Shown one piece after another: positions 1 to 11,837 of a stretch of DNA of 64,000 bases; position 1 is the first letter of the stretch, and each line of letters starts with the position of its first letter. The notes under the pieces are model-generated. The model did not search any database and had not been told where the DNA came from. It saw only the letters and a list, made by a program, of their open reading frames with translations. This DNA is from Manis javanica (Eukaryota > Chordata > Mammalia > Pholidota > Manidae). The position numbers and the translations under genes are program-made. The DNA lies in contig NC_133166.1 of the NCBI RefSeq assembly GCF_040802235.1, forward strand, positions 3,596,001 to 3,660,000. Direction: 5' to 3'.

Positions 1-1960
1 CCAATCACTTAGATGTTTCAAGATTATTTCCCACAGGAAGAATTTGGTGTATTAGTACTGGGATCATCACACAGAAAAAAACTACATTAAGACATAAAGC
101 ATTGTCACTAAAATCACTTTTCAAAAAGTTAAAAAAATTTTTAATTTCATTGAATTTTTCCTGGAGAGTCTTTTAGGTTTATAGAAGGTAAGAAAAAACT
201 GCATAAAAACAAACAAGTAAACAAAAAAACCTGCAAAACTTATGTTTCTGTTACTCCAAGTGAGGTTTGGAAGAAATGCAGACCTGAAATCCTGGAATGC
301 ATGAACTGGTATACACCTTGTACATCTAAATTTTTAATTTTTTGTTTATACTAATTTGGCATTTGCAGGTTTTCTGGCCATTAAACTGTACACCTTGAGA
401 CTCAAGATATACAGCTAATGTGCATATTATTGTACATTTTCTTGGGACATTCATCCGCATAGCAGCTTAAGCTTGTAAGTCTATACCAATAATTCACACA
501 CACAATCAAATATTGCTCATAAATGAACAATACTAAGATCATCCCCCAAAGCTGCAAGGTCGTCCAACATCAAAGGACACTAATTTCCATATTTTCTATT
601 GGCTTCCTGGAGCTGTGCACTGTAGCCACCCTCTCATTGCTTCTCTTCACTCCAGTATTAAATTGTCCAAGTGTCCCACTGATATACGTAAAACCAATTC
701 CCTCCCAATGTGGTAACCTTTGTGCCCTCAGTCATGGTGGGATTCCTGCCTGGGTTGAGAAGTGGGGCTTGAATGATTTCCCAGTTCTCTCATGATTGCA
801 AGAGTCTATGGGTCATTAATTTGTGAATTTCAAATATCACTTTAGCATAAACCCACCACAACATTCTTAAGAGTATTAAGAGAGTTATCTTTTAAGACAG
901 TCAGTTACATTTCAATATATTCAAGAATCTATTATGATCAATTTCTAGGGATTCAATGAAATTTAATGTCAATGAGACTCTAGAATCTACATCTCCAGGT
1001 TTTGATTTCTGTATTATACAATGACGTTGTTAGAGACAGCTCAGGGCATGTAATATATGAAGCATATGATAATATGTGCTGATAATGAGATGTTCTAAAA
1101 CATCTGCCTATAGTAAAAGGACAAAATTACCTTTATTTAAAGAAAAATCTCCTGCACTTAAAGGCCCATTCTTAACAAAATTTTAAAGAAACACCTGGTT
1201 GTGATAAATTATGTCTGTATAATGTTACTCCTGCCAGAAATTTTATGGTGTATAGGATTTAAGTCAGGTGGCCATTATCAGAGGATAAATTAAATATTTT
1301 AATGTAAAGATATAGAAGATAATGCTTCTTTTTATTTATAATATTTACCTTTATATACACACACATAGCTTACAATTATTGTAATGTCATTTTTGTTGAA
1401 ACATTAAGAACTTAATAATACAGACAATAAAATAGTTTTCCCAAGGCAGTGTGACTGTGGTCAGTATTTTACTGTTTTTACAAAAATCTTAACTTTATGA
1501 ATGTGGCTACTGTGATATTGTGTCTATGTATATGTCTAAGTGTGCATGAGTGTGCATGGGTATGTATTTGTGTGCAAATTATGGAATTAAAATGCAATGC
1601 CTGTATAGGGATAAGGGAACTGGAAATGAGGAAAGATCATTGACTGGAGTCATTTACTATTGCTAAAAATGCACAGGATTTTTAGGACTTTTCCACTCTA
1701 TCTTGGTGTGAAAGCAATATTCATTAGTAAAGCCATACTTCCCATTATGAATGTAGAACTTTTCCCAGGCTCGCAATACAGTATGATGTCCTCTTCGATG
1801 CAGGGCAGCAGTCCCGGGCTCAGCTCCCAGGCAGCTGTGTGGCCACGAGGTTTAAAAGCCAATGCACTTACTCCCCTTCTGCACCCACACACCATTCTGT
1901 TTTTCACTTCCACTGAAGTATTAAGTAAACCACATGAGATAGCCAGTGCTTGATTATAAC
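1..1960. other. intergenic, nothing recognised
   Basis: AT-rich sequence without a convincing gene. The short open frames around 523-795 and 1660-1953 have no recognisable domain and no gene context. There is a small TG-rich stretch near 1,530-1,580. It is probably old, decayed repeat DNA. Confidence 0.5.
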
Positions 1961-1964
1961 ATAG

Positions 1965-2165
1965 GCTTTGTATTAGCTGATTTTACCCAACCATAGGATC
2001 CTGTGCGTGCTCCAACGTGGTTAAGTTAGGCTACATTAGACTAGGTTGAGCCATGCCAGTCGGTAGGACAGGTGGATTTAATGAATTTTCAACTTAGGAC
2101 ATTTTCAACTTACAATGGGTTTATCCAGACCTAACACCATTACAAGTAGAGGACAATCTATGTAA
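1965..2165 (+). mobile_element. Tigger-like DNA transposon remnant
   Basis: The segment around 2,095-2,160 alternates phrases meaning 'cttacaatgggtttatc' and 'attacaagtagaggacaatc', which resemble the terminal part of mammalian Tigger (TcMar) non-autonomous elements. It is heavily diverged and codes for nothing. The family assignment comes from remembered consensus and the exact subfamily is not claimed. Confidence 0.55.
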
Positions 2166-2569
2166 TATTGGCAAAGAGGGACAAAGACAAAAGGAACGTT
2201 TTTAAGAAGGGTGTGTCTTTCTCTGTCCATCACCCTACCTGCATGAAATTTGTGGATAAACATCATTAGAGCTGTTGCTTATTCCTGAGAGAACATGTGT
2301 TCAACACCAGGGGCCAGGCACAGAGATGGTTATATAACACAGGGCAGCCAGGAGCAGAGTATCTCCTGCAGACAGAACTGCACGCAGAAAACAAGTCAAA
2401 AGTTGGGATTCAGGTACTATGATTTTTGTTGTTTTCCTGATTTATATTTTAGGCTTTCTTATCTTTTAACCTGTTTTGACTGAAAGCATAAAACCAAAGG
2501 ATGGCATGAAAAATTACACAAAATTTTATTTTAATCACTTTTTTCGATCTCTTTTTTAAAAATACAATC

Positions 2570-2735
2570 ACAAGTAATGACTGCATAGCATTTTATTACA
2601 CAGATAAACAGTGACTGCAATGAGGCAGAGAGGACTTGATTAGTATGAGTGAATGTTGAAACCACAATGTGGTTCATGTGAAACCTTCATAAGATTATGT
2701 ATCAATGATACTTTAATAAAAAAGATACCTACAAT
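2570..2735 (+). mobile_element. L1 3'-end fragment
   Basis: This stretch lines up with the L1 3' end at 33,540-33,690: both have a 'gacttgat...tatgagtgaatgt' block, then a 'catgtgaa..cttcat' block and a terminal 'atcaatgatactttaataaaaaa'. It is a short, 5'-truncated, old L1 copy ending in an A-rich tail. Confidence 0.6.
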
Positions 2736-2850
2736 CAAGATAGCAGGGAATAGAACAAGTATGGACTGTGAAGGTGGTCTGATATTTTTTAATCATTTTA
2801 AAAAATACTTTCATTTCTTTAAAGAAGTATCTACAAAGACATATATTCAA

Positions 2851-3402
2851 CTTAGTTCAAGTCAAGGGTTTGGAGAGATGAAAAATTTTCACTACATCAT
2901 TACTCAGATTTTATTTTTTTCATCTACCTTCTAACATACTTACATCTCAGAGAAGAGGTCATATGGAGTATTATGTACTACATAATTGGTCTGAATGGAA
3001 TACAATGGGACACAGAATTCAATTGTCCCCTCAAGAACAACTCTTTTAAACCAAAAGGAGACATAATTCAGAGAGATTCAAGCGAAGTTGGGATCAAAGA
3101 AATCTGTGAGACAATATTAGATATAATTAACTGAGTTCAAGTCAAGAGTTTGGAGACAGGAAAATTAATCACTAGATTATTATTCAGGTGTTCTTTTTTC
3201 ATTTATGTTCTAATCCACTTATATTCTCAAAGAACAGCAGAGAGCAGATATATTATATACAGTATAATTGGGTAAAATACAATAGTGGGAAATAGAATTC
3301 AATTGGCCACACAAGCACTCCAACTCTTAAAACAAAGGGAGGCATAATTCAGAGATATTCAAAGGAAGTCAGGATCAAAGAAATCTATGAGACAATATTA
3401 TA
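2851..3402 (+). repeat. two-copy tandem duplication, period about 280 bp
   Basis: Unit 1 (2,851-3,125) starts 'cttagttcaagtcaaggg' and ends 'gtgagacaatatta'. Unit 2 (3,131-3,402) starts 'ctgagttcaagtcaagag' and ends 'atgagacaatatta'. The units align throughout, including the 'gaattcaattg' and 'ggataattcagaga'-like blocks, but have diverged clearly. No coding potential is seen. Confidence 0.85.
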
Positions 3403-4371
3403 ATTCCTAGGTAATTGGTGGGGGGGGGGGCCAGCTGAGTCGTGACTGTCCCTGGGGTGTGCGACTGTGGGTGCATGTGTGCTTTCATCATGTGTCTTAC
3501 ACACCTGGTCTGTGGACTCTAGTAGATTAGGGCATAAGGACTTGTACAATGAACCATACTGCCATTCGTGCCTGTCTGTCTCCTGTGTTGCCAGTATCCT
3601 TAAAGTTAGGTCCGAGTTGTTTCTCCTAATCTCTTCTAAGTAACAGTAACTGTCATAGGGGAGCATGATCAATATATGGTTCACAGAGACCCATCCACCC
3701 TATTATCCAGCAGCCGCCACCTCCATGCTGCACTGGGTCTTGAATCACAGACTATCGCCCTGCCTTCTTCAACAGGACTGGATAGGACCTGAGGGTTTAT
3801 GGGAAGTGGGGTCAGAATAGAGGCCAAAGACTGCCATCACTCTGCCTGTTCCACTATTTTGATTGATGAGGTAAAAACAAAGGAAAATCTTCATCACCTG
3901 CATTTCTCACTTATGTGTGCTTCTCTTAAGTATATAAGACAGAACACATTTCTGCAAAGTTAAAAAAAAATCCTGTCAGAAATCATGTATTAAATGAACA
4001 AATTAATTATCAGAACAATTGTATCAACTCTGTGAACATCAATTTTTTAATCAATAATACAGAAGTAGCATAGATTCTACATAGGCGGTAGGGAAATAGC
4101 ATGATTTCATTTGGATAAATATTTACTAGAAACTCGGTACATTACCTTACAAATGTAAGCAGTATTATTATCATTATCACTTGATCAATTTACATAAAAT
4201 GGCATATATTTCCAGGAGAGTCAGTTTACTTCAAATAATACAGAATTATCTCTTCTTATACTTAATTAAAAATAGAGAGTTCCAGCAGTTTGACTATTAA
4301 GATAGTAAGATGATATAAATCCAGCCCTTCCTTTTCCATCTTTCACAACCAGGGATTTCCGGACCCGAGCG
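3403..4371. other. intergenic upstream of OR gene
   Basis: Holds a run of 12 G at about 3,420-3,432 and a locally GC-richer block to about 3,850. The last 500 bases before the OR start are AT-rich. OR genes usually have 5' non-coding exons and their promoter several kb upstream; I cannot identify either here. Confidence 0.4.
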
Positions 4372-5310
4372 ATGGCTGCTGACAACTGCACTGGGGTCAC
4401 TGACTTCATATTCCGGGGTCTCTCTGGCAGACAGGACGTGCAGCAGGGGCTCTTTGTGCTCTTCCTGCTGGTTTATGGCATAACCGTGGTTGCCAACCTA
4501 GGGATGATCCTGCTGGTCAAGGTGGACCCCAGACTCCACTCGCCCATGTACTATTTCCTGAGCAATCTGTCTTTCTGTGATGTCTGCTACTCCTCCACTG
4601 TCTCTCCCAAGATGCTGGCTGATTTCTTATCTGAGCAGAAGAGGATTCCATATAACTTATGTGCCATTCAAATGTATTTCTTTTGTGCCTTTGCAGATGT
4701 GGAATGTCTCCTGTTGGCAGTCATGGCTTATGACCGTTATGTAGCCATTTGCAACCCACTTCTTTATACAGTGGCCATGCCCAGGAGACTCTGTATCCAG
4801 CTCGTGGCCATTGTGTACATGGAAGGGTTGGTCGACTCGGCAATCCACACCTGTTATACATTTCGATTGTTATTCTGTAACTCCAACATCATCAACCACT
4901 TTTTCTGTGACGTCCCACCGTTGCTAGCCCTCTCTTCCTCAGACACCTCCATCAATGAGATTCTTTTGTTCATTTTCAGTAGCTGTGTTGTGGGGCTCAG
5001 CATCATGACTGTCCTCCTGTCCTACAGCTACATCCTAACTACCATCCTGAGAATGACCTCAGCTGAGGGGAGACGCAAAGCCTTCTCTACATGTGCCTCC
5101 CACTTAACCGCTGTGGCCATATTCCACGGCACACTGCTGTTCATGTATTTCCGACCCAGCTCCAGTTACTCCATGGACACGGACAAAGTGGCCTCTGTTT
5201 TCTACACAGTTGTCATCCCTATGCTGAACCCTCTGATCTACAGCTTGAGGAATAAGGATGTGAAAGGTGCCCTAAAAAAAGCAATGAGCATTAAATTAAG
5301 TTCTGGGTGA
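4372..5310 (+). CDS. olfactory receptor, class II, family 5-like, intact
   Basis: Single-exon odorant GPCR of 312 residues, the usual OR length. It should sit in the ciliary membrane of olfactory sensory neurons and couple to Golf. Visible OR signatures are an N-glycosylation site NCT at residue 5, a TM1 motif reading ANLGM at 41-45 where most ORs have [12 protein letters not shown] at 55-64, C97 paired with C179, [10 protein letters not shown] at 118-127 ending TM3, SY in TM5 near 217, [10 protein letters not shown] at 236-245 and PMLNPLIY at 283-290. The usual third extracellular-loop-2 cysteine near 189 is serine (ALSSSDT). The ATG is the only start consistent with the OR N-terminus. It lies on the opposite strand to the OR5L-like genes. 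By remembered similarity it resembles OR5W/OR5I-type receptors, but I do not assign a symbol. Confidence 0.93.
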   Translation: MAADNCTGVTDFIFRGLSGRQDVQQGLFVLFLLVYGITVVANLGMILLVKVDPRLHSPMYYFLSNLSFCDVCYSSTVSPKMLADFLSEQKRIPYNLCAIQMYFFCAFADVECLLLAVMAYDRYVAICNPLLYTVAMPRRLCIQLVAIVYMEGLVDSAIHTCYTFRLLFCNSNIINHFFCDVPPLLALSSSDTSINEILLFIFSSCVVGLSIMTVLLSYSYILTTILRMTSAEGRRKAFSTCASHLTAVAIFHGTLLFMYFRPSSSYSMDTDKVASVFYTVVIPMLNPLIYSLRNKDVKGALKKAMSIKLSSG

Positions 5311-7200
5311 AACAGTGTCCTTACCCAAAAGCGTTTATGTCAAGATTCTGAGAGCTCACGTTCAGGTCCTGTTACATGGTCTCACCAGTATAACTTTCTG
5401 GATATTTCTCATTTCTTATATATGTGTCTGAATGGAGTGTAGGGAGTAATGTTGACCTTGATCTTCTATCTAAGCTAAGAAAGGGAAATGATTGTTTTGC
5501 ATTGCTGTTTTTTAAGTTCATACGTGCATCACCCTGTTCACAGGTATGCCCGAAGGAGATGTCATGAGCAGAACACCCCTCCCGATGTCAGTTCAACTTA
5601 ACTGTCATAATGGCTCCAGCCTTTTTTAACTACTGAATTTCATAATCTTGCACAATAAACGAGTGTTAGTGGGTTTAATTAGGCTGTGTACCTATACTTC
5701 CTGTGTACTAATATCACCCTGTAAATGTTCCATCATAAAGTTAGAAGTATACAAGCAGAAATAAGAGAAAAAATAAAAATCTCCTGCTTTAACTCAAGGT
5801 TTCATACACGCAAGGCAATTTCCTATCCTATGAAAATTTCTACTCTCCTACTTGAAATGCTCAGCTCCACAGTGCCATTCAAAGTGGCTGGTTGAATCAA
5901 GAATGAGTGTCTTTGCAAAACCGTTGCAAAACTGAACTTTTGTAAGTGCACCAAAAAGGAGAACTTTATATTATTCTAGTATGCTCCTCTTGGATGAAAT
6001 CCTCCTGGGCCCCTCTCTTTGGCATACCTAAGTAAGTCTCAGGCCAGGGATCATTTCATACAGAACTTCTCCCATCTTCGGTTCCTCAACATCCTGCCCC
6101 AATACATCAGTGGGCGTCCCTACGATCAGCGCCTCTCAATTTATCCACATCGGCCCTTCCTGCCGTCACTGTGGGGAACAGATACGGTGCTAGTAACTGC
6201 ACAGAAACCGCACCCTGGGGTGTTGGCAATAAGGATGTAGATGTTCACCAAAGGCCAGTGGAAAAGAGGATTCCTTCTCCCTTCCTGTGTTCATGCCATA
6301 CTAGTTAAAATGAAAAGAAGACAAAACTAACATGTTCAATTTTTTACTACTTACAAAAATATATGTTCAAAGGGGAAAAAATAAAAAAGCAAAGTAATAT
6401 TTACATTAGTATTCCATTTGTAACAATTTAGATTGTTTTCTGTATCTGAAATAAACTGGAATCATATTTAGAACTTGATATCATCATAGAAAGTCTGGAT
6501 GTTAGGTAATGCTAAAATTTATTTCAATAACACAGTGGAGATATATGTTCTTAACTCTAAACAATTAGTATTTAACCAGTTATAAAAAACAACATAATTT
6601 CAGGTTCTCAAGGTTTTCATTTTGCTTTAATTGTTTACAAGAAAGGAAGCTTATTTTGGCCAGAAGTAGAGTATTTGGTTATGTAAGTTTTTTGTTCAGT
6701 TCCTCTTCCCTAATTTCAAAATCTCTTTAAAGTGTAAAATGTGCTAAGTATTATGTACTTCACAAATCATAAGAATGAAAAAAATACATTAAGCACATGC
6801 AATTTTCAACAAGCTATTTGTTTTATACTGCTTAGTGAACAGAATTTTAAGAAAAATATTTTACTTTCTGTAAAAAAGTATTTTCTTTATAATCTCAAAT
6901 TAGTTTATGCATCATTCATAGAATATGTCACCTATCAGGATCTCTCAATGAATATCCAATCCTCATCCAACTCAATGTAACTTATTAAAAATATATTAAA
7001 TATTTTCAGACTATGAAAATTAAACACATTCATGCTATGTAGAATTGGCTTCCTGGCCAGTTTTCACATCTTTGTGAAACGAAAAAAAAAGTTCCTTTTT
7101 TTTTCCTTTACCTTTTCTTTTGCAGACTAATTTCATAGCCTTTACAGATGGTCAGGACACCAGGGATTTTTGTTTTTGTTCTTATTTTCTATTTATTTTG
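5311..7200. other. intergenic, nothing recognised
   Basis: AT-rich with a slightly GC-richer island at 5,990-6,250 that reads open for 73 codons without a recognisable domain. Polyadenylation-like AATAAA hexamers occur near 5,654 and 5,772. No gene is supported. Confidence 0.45.
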
Positions 7201-7204
7201 AGGA

Positions 7205-7330
7205 AATGATTAAAGATAAGAGAGTTTAAGATAAGAACTAGGCTATGTAGTGAGACAGACCTGAGTTCGAGTCTTTATAATATCATTACTCCATAGCTCT
7301 GTGATTTTAGCCAACTATCTCCCTCCCAGG
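7205..7330 (+). repeat. MIR SINE remnant
   Basis: The core 'gagacagacctgagttcgag' followed by 'ctctgtgattttagccaa' matches the central part of MIR, the ancient mammalian tRNA-derived SINE. It is diverged, as expected for MIR. Confidence 0.75.
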
Positions 7331-9264
7331 GACAGAACCCCTGCACCTCAAAGAAGGCATTTTATTGTTTACAGCATCATGGCATGGAATGGCATCTTCA
7401 GGATCCATCTGCATCCACTTCAGAGCCCGCTCACCCAGGCTGCCTGGTTCCAGTGGCAGCTCTAAGCCTCAGCTCATGTGTGTAGCTTTCTGCCCAGCCA
7501 CGTTGGGATTTGTTTTTTACTGCCCTGCTGGTAAGGGAAGAGTGGTGGAAGTATTGGTTATCCCATCCTCTCTGTCAATAAGTAGGAAGAATGACTGTTA
7601 AAAAGTAGGCATCAGAAAGAGATGTTCATCTTTATGGCTAAAGTTCAAATAAAATTGGTCTCAGCCATAGGGAACAACCACATCTTAGCTGCAGTTGTTC
7701 TCTTCTAAACCCCTTATTTCCAATCACAGAAATAAAGGTAGTGAAGAAATCAATTTATATACAGAAAATTTACTTGTAATAATCTTTCAAGGATGTTACA
7801 TGTTTTAAGGCTGAATGAAATTTGCAGGATTCAAAAATGAAATATGAGGCCAAATGGAATGGTAGAAGGAGAAATATATACAAGCAACAAAACATAAAGA
7901 AGTTTCCAAAGAGGAGCCAAAATTCTGTTCTTCTATACAATGGACAGGTGAGAAGGAAAACGGATGTTTCTAAAATGGTTCATCAAAATATATATTCCTG
8001 CAGGAAGTTCTCTGTATTGAGCCTTATAAACTTCTCTCTAGTCCCTGAAAGCCAATCCCTTAACCCCATCCCAATACTGTACTTGCCTATTAATAACTGT
8101 TGCTATTAATGCACTACCATACAATAGAATATATATAACGGCATGCATTTGATCTCAATTTACATTTAAGTGTGCTCAACTTTTAAAAAGAAACAATACC
8201 TTTCGAGAACTGTGTTTCTATTTAGATTCCTAATCAGAGTCCGATAGCACCGAGGATTGTCTTAAGAGTATCATGTATTAAATGTGCTTCTTTGTTGCTG
8301 TTATGATTTTTTGTTGGTAAGGCCTTCAAGATTTAAAACCTGTATTATTCTAGGCATATTTATTCTCAAAATGTCAGCTTCCTGTGTGTAACATAAGTGG
8401 CTGTAAGAAGATGAGCCCTTAAAATCCTATCCACCTCTAACATCCTAGGATTATGGTAAGAACACTCACCAGATCTTCTTTCGTTTGTCTTCTTACTACA
8501 CTGCTATCAGCATCAATTCGTATGTCACTGGAAAATAAGTTGTGACAGTTAAAGATGAAAAACTTGTCCCATGGTCCATAAGCCATTTGGACAGGCCTTC
8601 TGTGTCCATACAAGAAAACCTCAGGAAGGCTGTGGATCCTCAGCAAACGCAAACCCTTTGATATTTCGTTTTGAGGCTTCTGAGACTGGCTTGCTGATCT
8701 ACATCAGATCCAAGAACACACACTCAGACACCACATCCCAGAGGGAAAAGATCTGGGAGCAATTAAACAGTTCTACTTAGACGTTGATTAAGCGCAAAAG
8801 AAAATGGTGTAATGTGTTCTTCTACATCGTGAGGATGTCACAAAAATAAATATATTTGGAACCAAAATAGTACATTTTGATATATGAAATTGGATTATGA
8901 TATTCGTTCTCTAATTGATTTAGTTTTCTAATTGATTCAACTCAAAGGAATTTATCAAAAAACGCTCAGAATATTGTATGTGATAGGATGGTGGAAAAAC
9001 CTGGAAAGAAGCAATAATATCAAACTGCCAAGAAATAGACCTTGAAAGTCAACAGGTAAGAGGAAAACCAATTAAAAATGAAGTTCATAATTCTGGTACA
9101 TGATATATGTATATCCGTGTTCAAATGGAATTCTGGCCATAAAAGTCTAGAATAAATCAGAGAGCCTTTATTCAATAAATACATTTACTCTGTGAATACG
9201 TGTATCAGTTCTAGGTACAAAACAGAGGAAATGGGGTCAACTTTAACTGGGCATTAAGAATTTT
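7331..9264. other. intergenic, nothing recognised
   Basis: Contains a GC-richer stretch at 7,340-7,570 and AT-rich sequence beyond it. The short open frames at 7,365-7,601, 7,822-8,109 and 8,571-8,780 show no domain or conserved motif. Confidence 0.45.
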
Positions 9265-9399
9265 ATCAAGTACTCAAGTAATGAGTAGCTAGCTGTCTTG
9301 GCCAGGGATGCTGGGGTATTTCTATATGACCCCTGCCCTCGAAGATTTATTTTCAAGAAACATTAAGGAGAGTACATTTCATGGGCCAGGTTCTTGCAG

Positions 9400-9585
9400 T
9401 TTCATTATTATCGTTAAGTCCAATGATAACTTCGAGGCTGACAGCCTATCCCCAGTTTATATTTAAGAGACCTGAGGTTAAGAAAGTTTAAGCATCCTCC
9501 TCAAAGTCACTCATTAAGGTCTGAACCTGGACCCAGGTATTTAATCTCAAGTCAAGGGTTCTTCCTACATCACTAAAGCAACGAG
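9400..9585 (-). repeat. MIR SINE remnant (duplicated in copy B)
   Basis: The order 'ccccagtttatattt..agacctgaggtta..aag' then 'gaacctggacccaggta' matches the 3' half of MIR. The same element lies at 33,880-34,075 in copy B. The strand call is tentative. Confidence 0.6.
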
Positions 9586-9835
9586 TACCTAAATACATTG
9601 CATATAAATGGGAGAATCCAGTAAACATATAGGCAGTAATAAACATGAAATGTAATCTTAAGAAAGTGGGAAGTGTTCACACTGTGGGAACATAGGAAAG
9701 GTAAATTATGATCTGACTCTCAAAAGGTGGATGTACTAAGCTTTAAAATGATTCTAAATATAGAACACACTCTAATCCTTGGAATCTATAAATGCCACCT
9801 TATTTAGAAAGAGATTGCTTAAAAGTGTGATTAAG

Positions 9836-10308
9836 TTCTGATCATCTACAATTACTCTCTTACAACACTAAACTATGTTTTCTACCTTTATCTTGCATCT
9901 ACCTACCACTTCAGCATTTTATTAAAAATAAAAATAGTAATAATAATAAAGGGAGAAATGTGGGATCCACATATAAATCAAGTATAAAAATCAAACTAAT
10001 ATTCATATTTGACCTGATTGTTTACAATTCATAATGCGTGGTCAAAACCGAAAGTTTCTGTGATGACTGCCCTTGTACTGTTCACCATGTAAGAACTTAT
10101 TCACTATGTAAGAATTCGTTCACCATGTAAGAACTTATTCGTTATGCTTCAGAAGATTGGAGACTGACGAGAATTAGGCTTGAGATGGATTAATGATTGT
10201 ACATTGAGCATTGACCCCCCTATACTGAATTTTATTGTTGTTAACAACCATTTGATCAATAAATATGAGAGATGCCCTCTCAAAAAAAAAAAAAAAAAAA
10301 AAAAAAAA
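9836..10308 (+). mobile_element. 5'-truncated retrocopy of the ERV tail carried by the composite L1s
   Basis: From 'tctgatcatctacaatt' to 'gatgccctctc' this matches 45,325-45,768 and 54,700-55,137, the last 440 bases of the two composite L1 tails, and ends in 27 A. AATAAA lies 16 bases before the tail. Copy B has unrelated sequence (34,318-35,045) at this place, so the insertion is specific to copy A. No target-site duplication is visible, and about 0.7 kb of the site found in copy B is missing. It was probably made by L1 machinery from a composite or ERV transcript. Confidence 0.85.
9959..10281 (+). repeat. ERV LTR (U3-R), truncated at the poly(A) site
   Basis: Begins with TG directly after a polypurine stretch (aaagggagaaa), the standard plus-strand priming context, and stops 16 bases after AATAAA where the poly(A) begins. 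U5 is therefore absent, as in a reverse-transcribed mRNA end. It contains about three imperfect repeats of a 20-22 base unit around 'caccatgtaagaact' (10,083-10,146). Confidence 0.75.
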
Positions 10309-10423
10309 TTATTTACAAACATTAAAAAACAGGAAATTACAAATTTAAAAAAAAAAAAAAAAATTATTTACAAACATTAAAAAACAGGAAATTACAAATT
10401 TAAAAAAAAAAAAAAAAAAAAAA
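10309..10423 (+). repeat. 55-bp A-rich tandem duplication
   Basis: The unit starting 'ttatttacaaacattaaa' and ending in a long A run occurs twice (10,309-10,363 and 10,364-10,423), immediately after the poly(A) of the truncated retrocopy. The two units are nearly identical, which suggests recent slippage or template switching. Confidence 0.9.
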
Positions 10424-10886
10424 TGGAAATGACCAAAATGATTAAGAATCAATGCATAGTTTGAAACATGAGTAAATTCACTCTAAATTTTCATGAAAAA
10501 CACAGAATATAAACAAATGTGTACTTATTCCATGTAAAGAAAAGGAAGTCTATTTAATACAAGTGGCTGCATACTGAGAAAATGACAAAAATATATGGCT
10601 TTCTGTGTGCACTGTTAGAAATATGTTGATGTATCTACACCAAGAATCAAGTCTAACACCACAGCTCTCAAAACTGATTCAAAGCAATTAAAGATTGGAG
10701 AAGGGCAGCAAAGAAAGCAGACACATTTTCACTGTCATTGAAAGGGATAACATATGACTTAATAAGATAGGTAAGTGGAAAATAAAAAAGCATCCATAGT
10801 CCCCAAGCTCATAAAATCGTTCCTTAATTAACTTTTCATTCACATCTAACCAAAACAAACCTCTCATTGAGGGTCTCTGAGTCGAC
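10424..10886. other. 3' flank of OR5L-like gene
   Basis: Non-coding, AT-rich sequence collinear with 35,045-35,498 next to the OR5L pseudogene in copy B. No further element is recognised. Confidence 0.6.
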
Positions 10887-11837
10887 CTAAGAAAATAATT
10901 TGTCTAAAGCTAATTTTGATCTCAACACTTTCTTGAGGGCTCCTTTCACATCCTTGTTCCTCAGGCTGTAGATCAGGGGGTTCAGCATGGGAATCATGAT
11001 TGTGTAGAACACAGTGGTCACTTTGTCAGTATCCATACTGTTGCCAGAACTGGGCCGGCAATACATGAAAAGGATTGTTCCATGGAAGACAGCGATGGCT
11101 GTGAAGTGGGAGGCACAGGTGGAGAAGGCTTTGCGCCTTCCCTGGGCAGAGCGCATCCTCAGGATGGTGATGAGAATAAACAAGTAGGACGTGAAGATGA
11201 TCGTGATGGTGATGATCTCATTGCTAGTGGTAACAATGTATATGACCAGTTCATTCAGAGACACATCAGAGCAAGCAAGAGACAAGAGGGGGAGTAGATC
11301 GCAAAAGAAGTGGTTAATCACATTTGATCTATAGGAGGTGATCTGGAGGCCTAAGCACAAGTGAATCAGAGAACACACCATCCCACACAGGTAACAACCA
11401 AACACCAGCCCCACACAGAGATGCCGGGACATGGTGACCATGTACAGCAGTGGGTTACAGATGGCCACAAAGCGGTCATAGGCCATCACAGCCAGCAGGA
11501 ACACCTCAGCCACAATATAGGTACAAAATAAGTAGAATTGCACCATGCATTCCAGAAAGGAGATGGCTTTGTCTTTAGTGAAGATATTGGACAACATCTT
11601 TGGCACGATGATTGTGGAGTAGCAAAAATCCACAAAGGACAAATGGCTGAGGAAAAAGTACATGGGAGTGTGAAGTCCGGAGCTGACCTGAATCAGTGCA
11701 ATCATGCCCAGGTTGCCCAAAACTGTGACTCCATAGATCAGAAGGAACAACACAAAGAGAGAGGCTCTCAGCTCAGGGGCATCAGTTAGTCCAAGAAGAA
11801 GGAACTCTGCCCCAGAAGAGCAGTTCTCCGTGCCCAT
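10887..11837 (-). CDS. olfactory receptor, OR5L-like, intact
   Basis: Single-exon odorant GPCR of 316 residues with every class II OR landmark: N-glycosylation site NCS at 5, GNLGM at 41-45, [10 protein letters not shown] at 55-64, C97 with C179, [10 protein letters not shown] at 118-127, ACSD near 188-191 keeping the extracellular-loop cysteine, [10 protein letters not shown] at 236-245 and PMLNPLIY at 283-290. Residues 40-130 strongly resemble the OR5L subfamily by memory, including ALIQVSS after TM1 and the QFYLFC stretch in TM3. The C-terminus extends a few residues beyond that of the 25,502-26,437 paralogue. The duplicated locus in copy B (35,499-36,434) is a pseudogene, so this is the surviving copy of the pair. 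The start gives the standard N-terminus. Confidence 0.93.
   Translation of the reverse strand: MGTENCSSGAEFLLLGLTDAPELRASLFVLFLLIYGVTVLGNLGMIALIQVSSGLHTPMYFFLSHLSFVDFCYSTIIVPKMLSNIFTKDKAISFLECMVQFYLFCTYIVAEVFLLAVMAYDRFVAICNPLLYMVTMSRHLCVGLVFGCYLCGMVCSLIHLCLGLQITSYRSNVINHFFCDLLPLLSLACSDVSLNELVIYIVTTSNEIITITIIFTSYLFILITILRMRSAQGRRKAFSTCASHFTAIAVFHGTILFMYCRPSSGNSMDTDKVTTVFYTIMIPMLNPLIYSLRNKDVKGALKKVLRSKLALDKLFS

Noticed and set aside
523-795. 90-codon open frame near the left end
   Set aside because: Isolated, no OR or other family motif; length is within chance expectation for non-coding DNA.
6019-6240. 73-codon open frame in a GC-richer island
   Set aside because: No recognisable domain, no similarity I can recall, and no poly(A) or target duplication to suggest a processed pseudogene.
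7260-7330. tRNA-like core ('gagttcgagtc') as a tRNA gene
   Set aside because: The flanks follow MIR and no cloverleaf can be closed; it is the decayed B-box of a SINE.
10080-10150. Regularly spaced repeats resembling a small CRISPR-like array
   Set aside because: They are imperfect near-repeats inside an LTR U3 in a mammalian genome, contiguous rather than separated by spacers.
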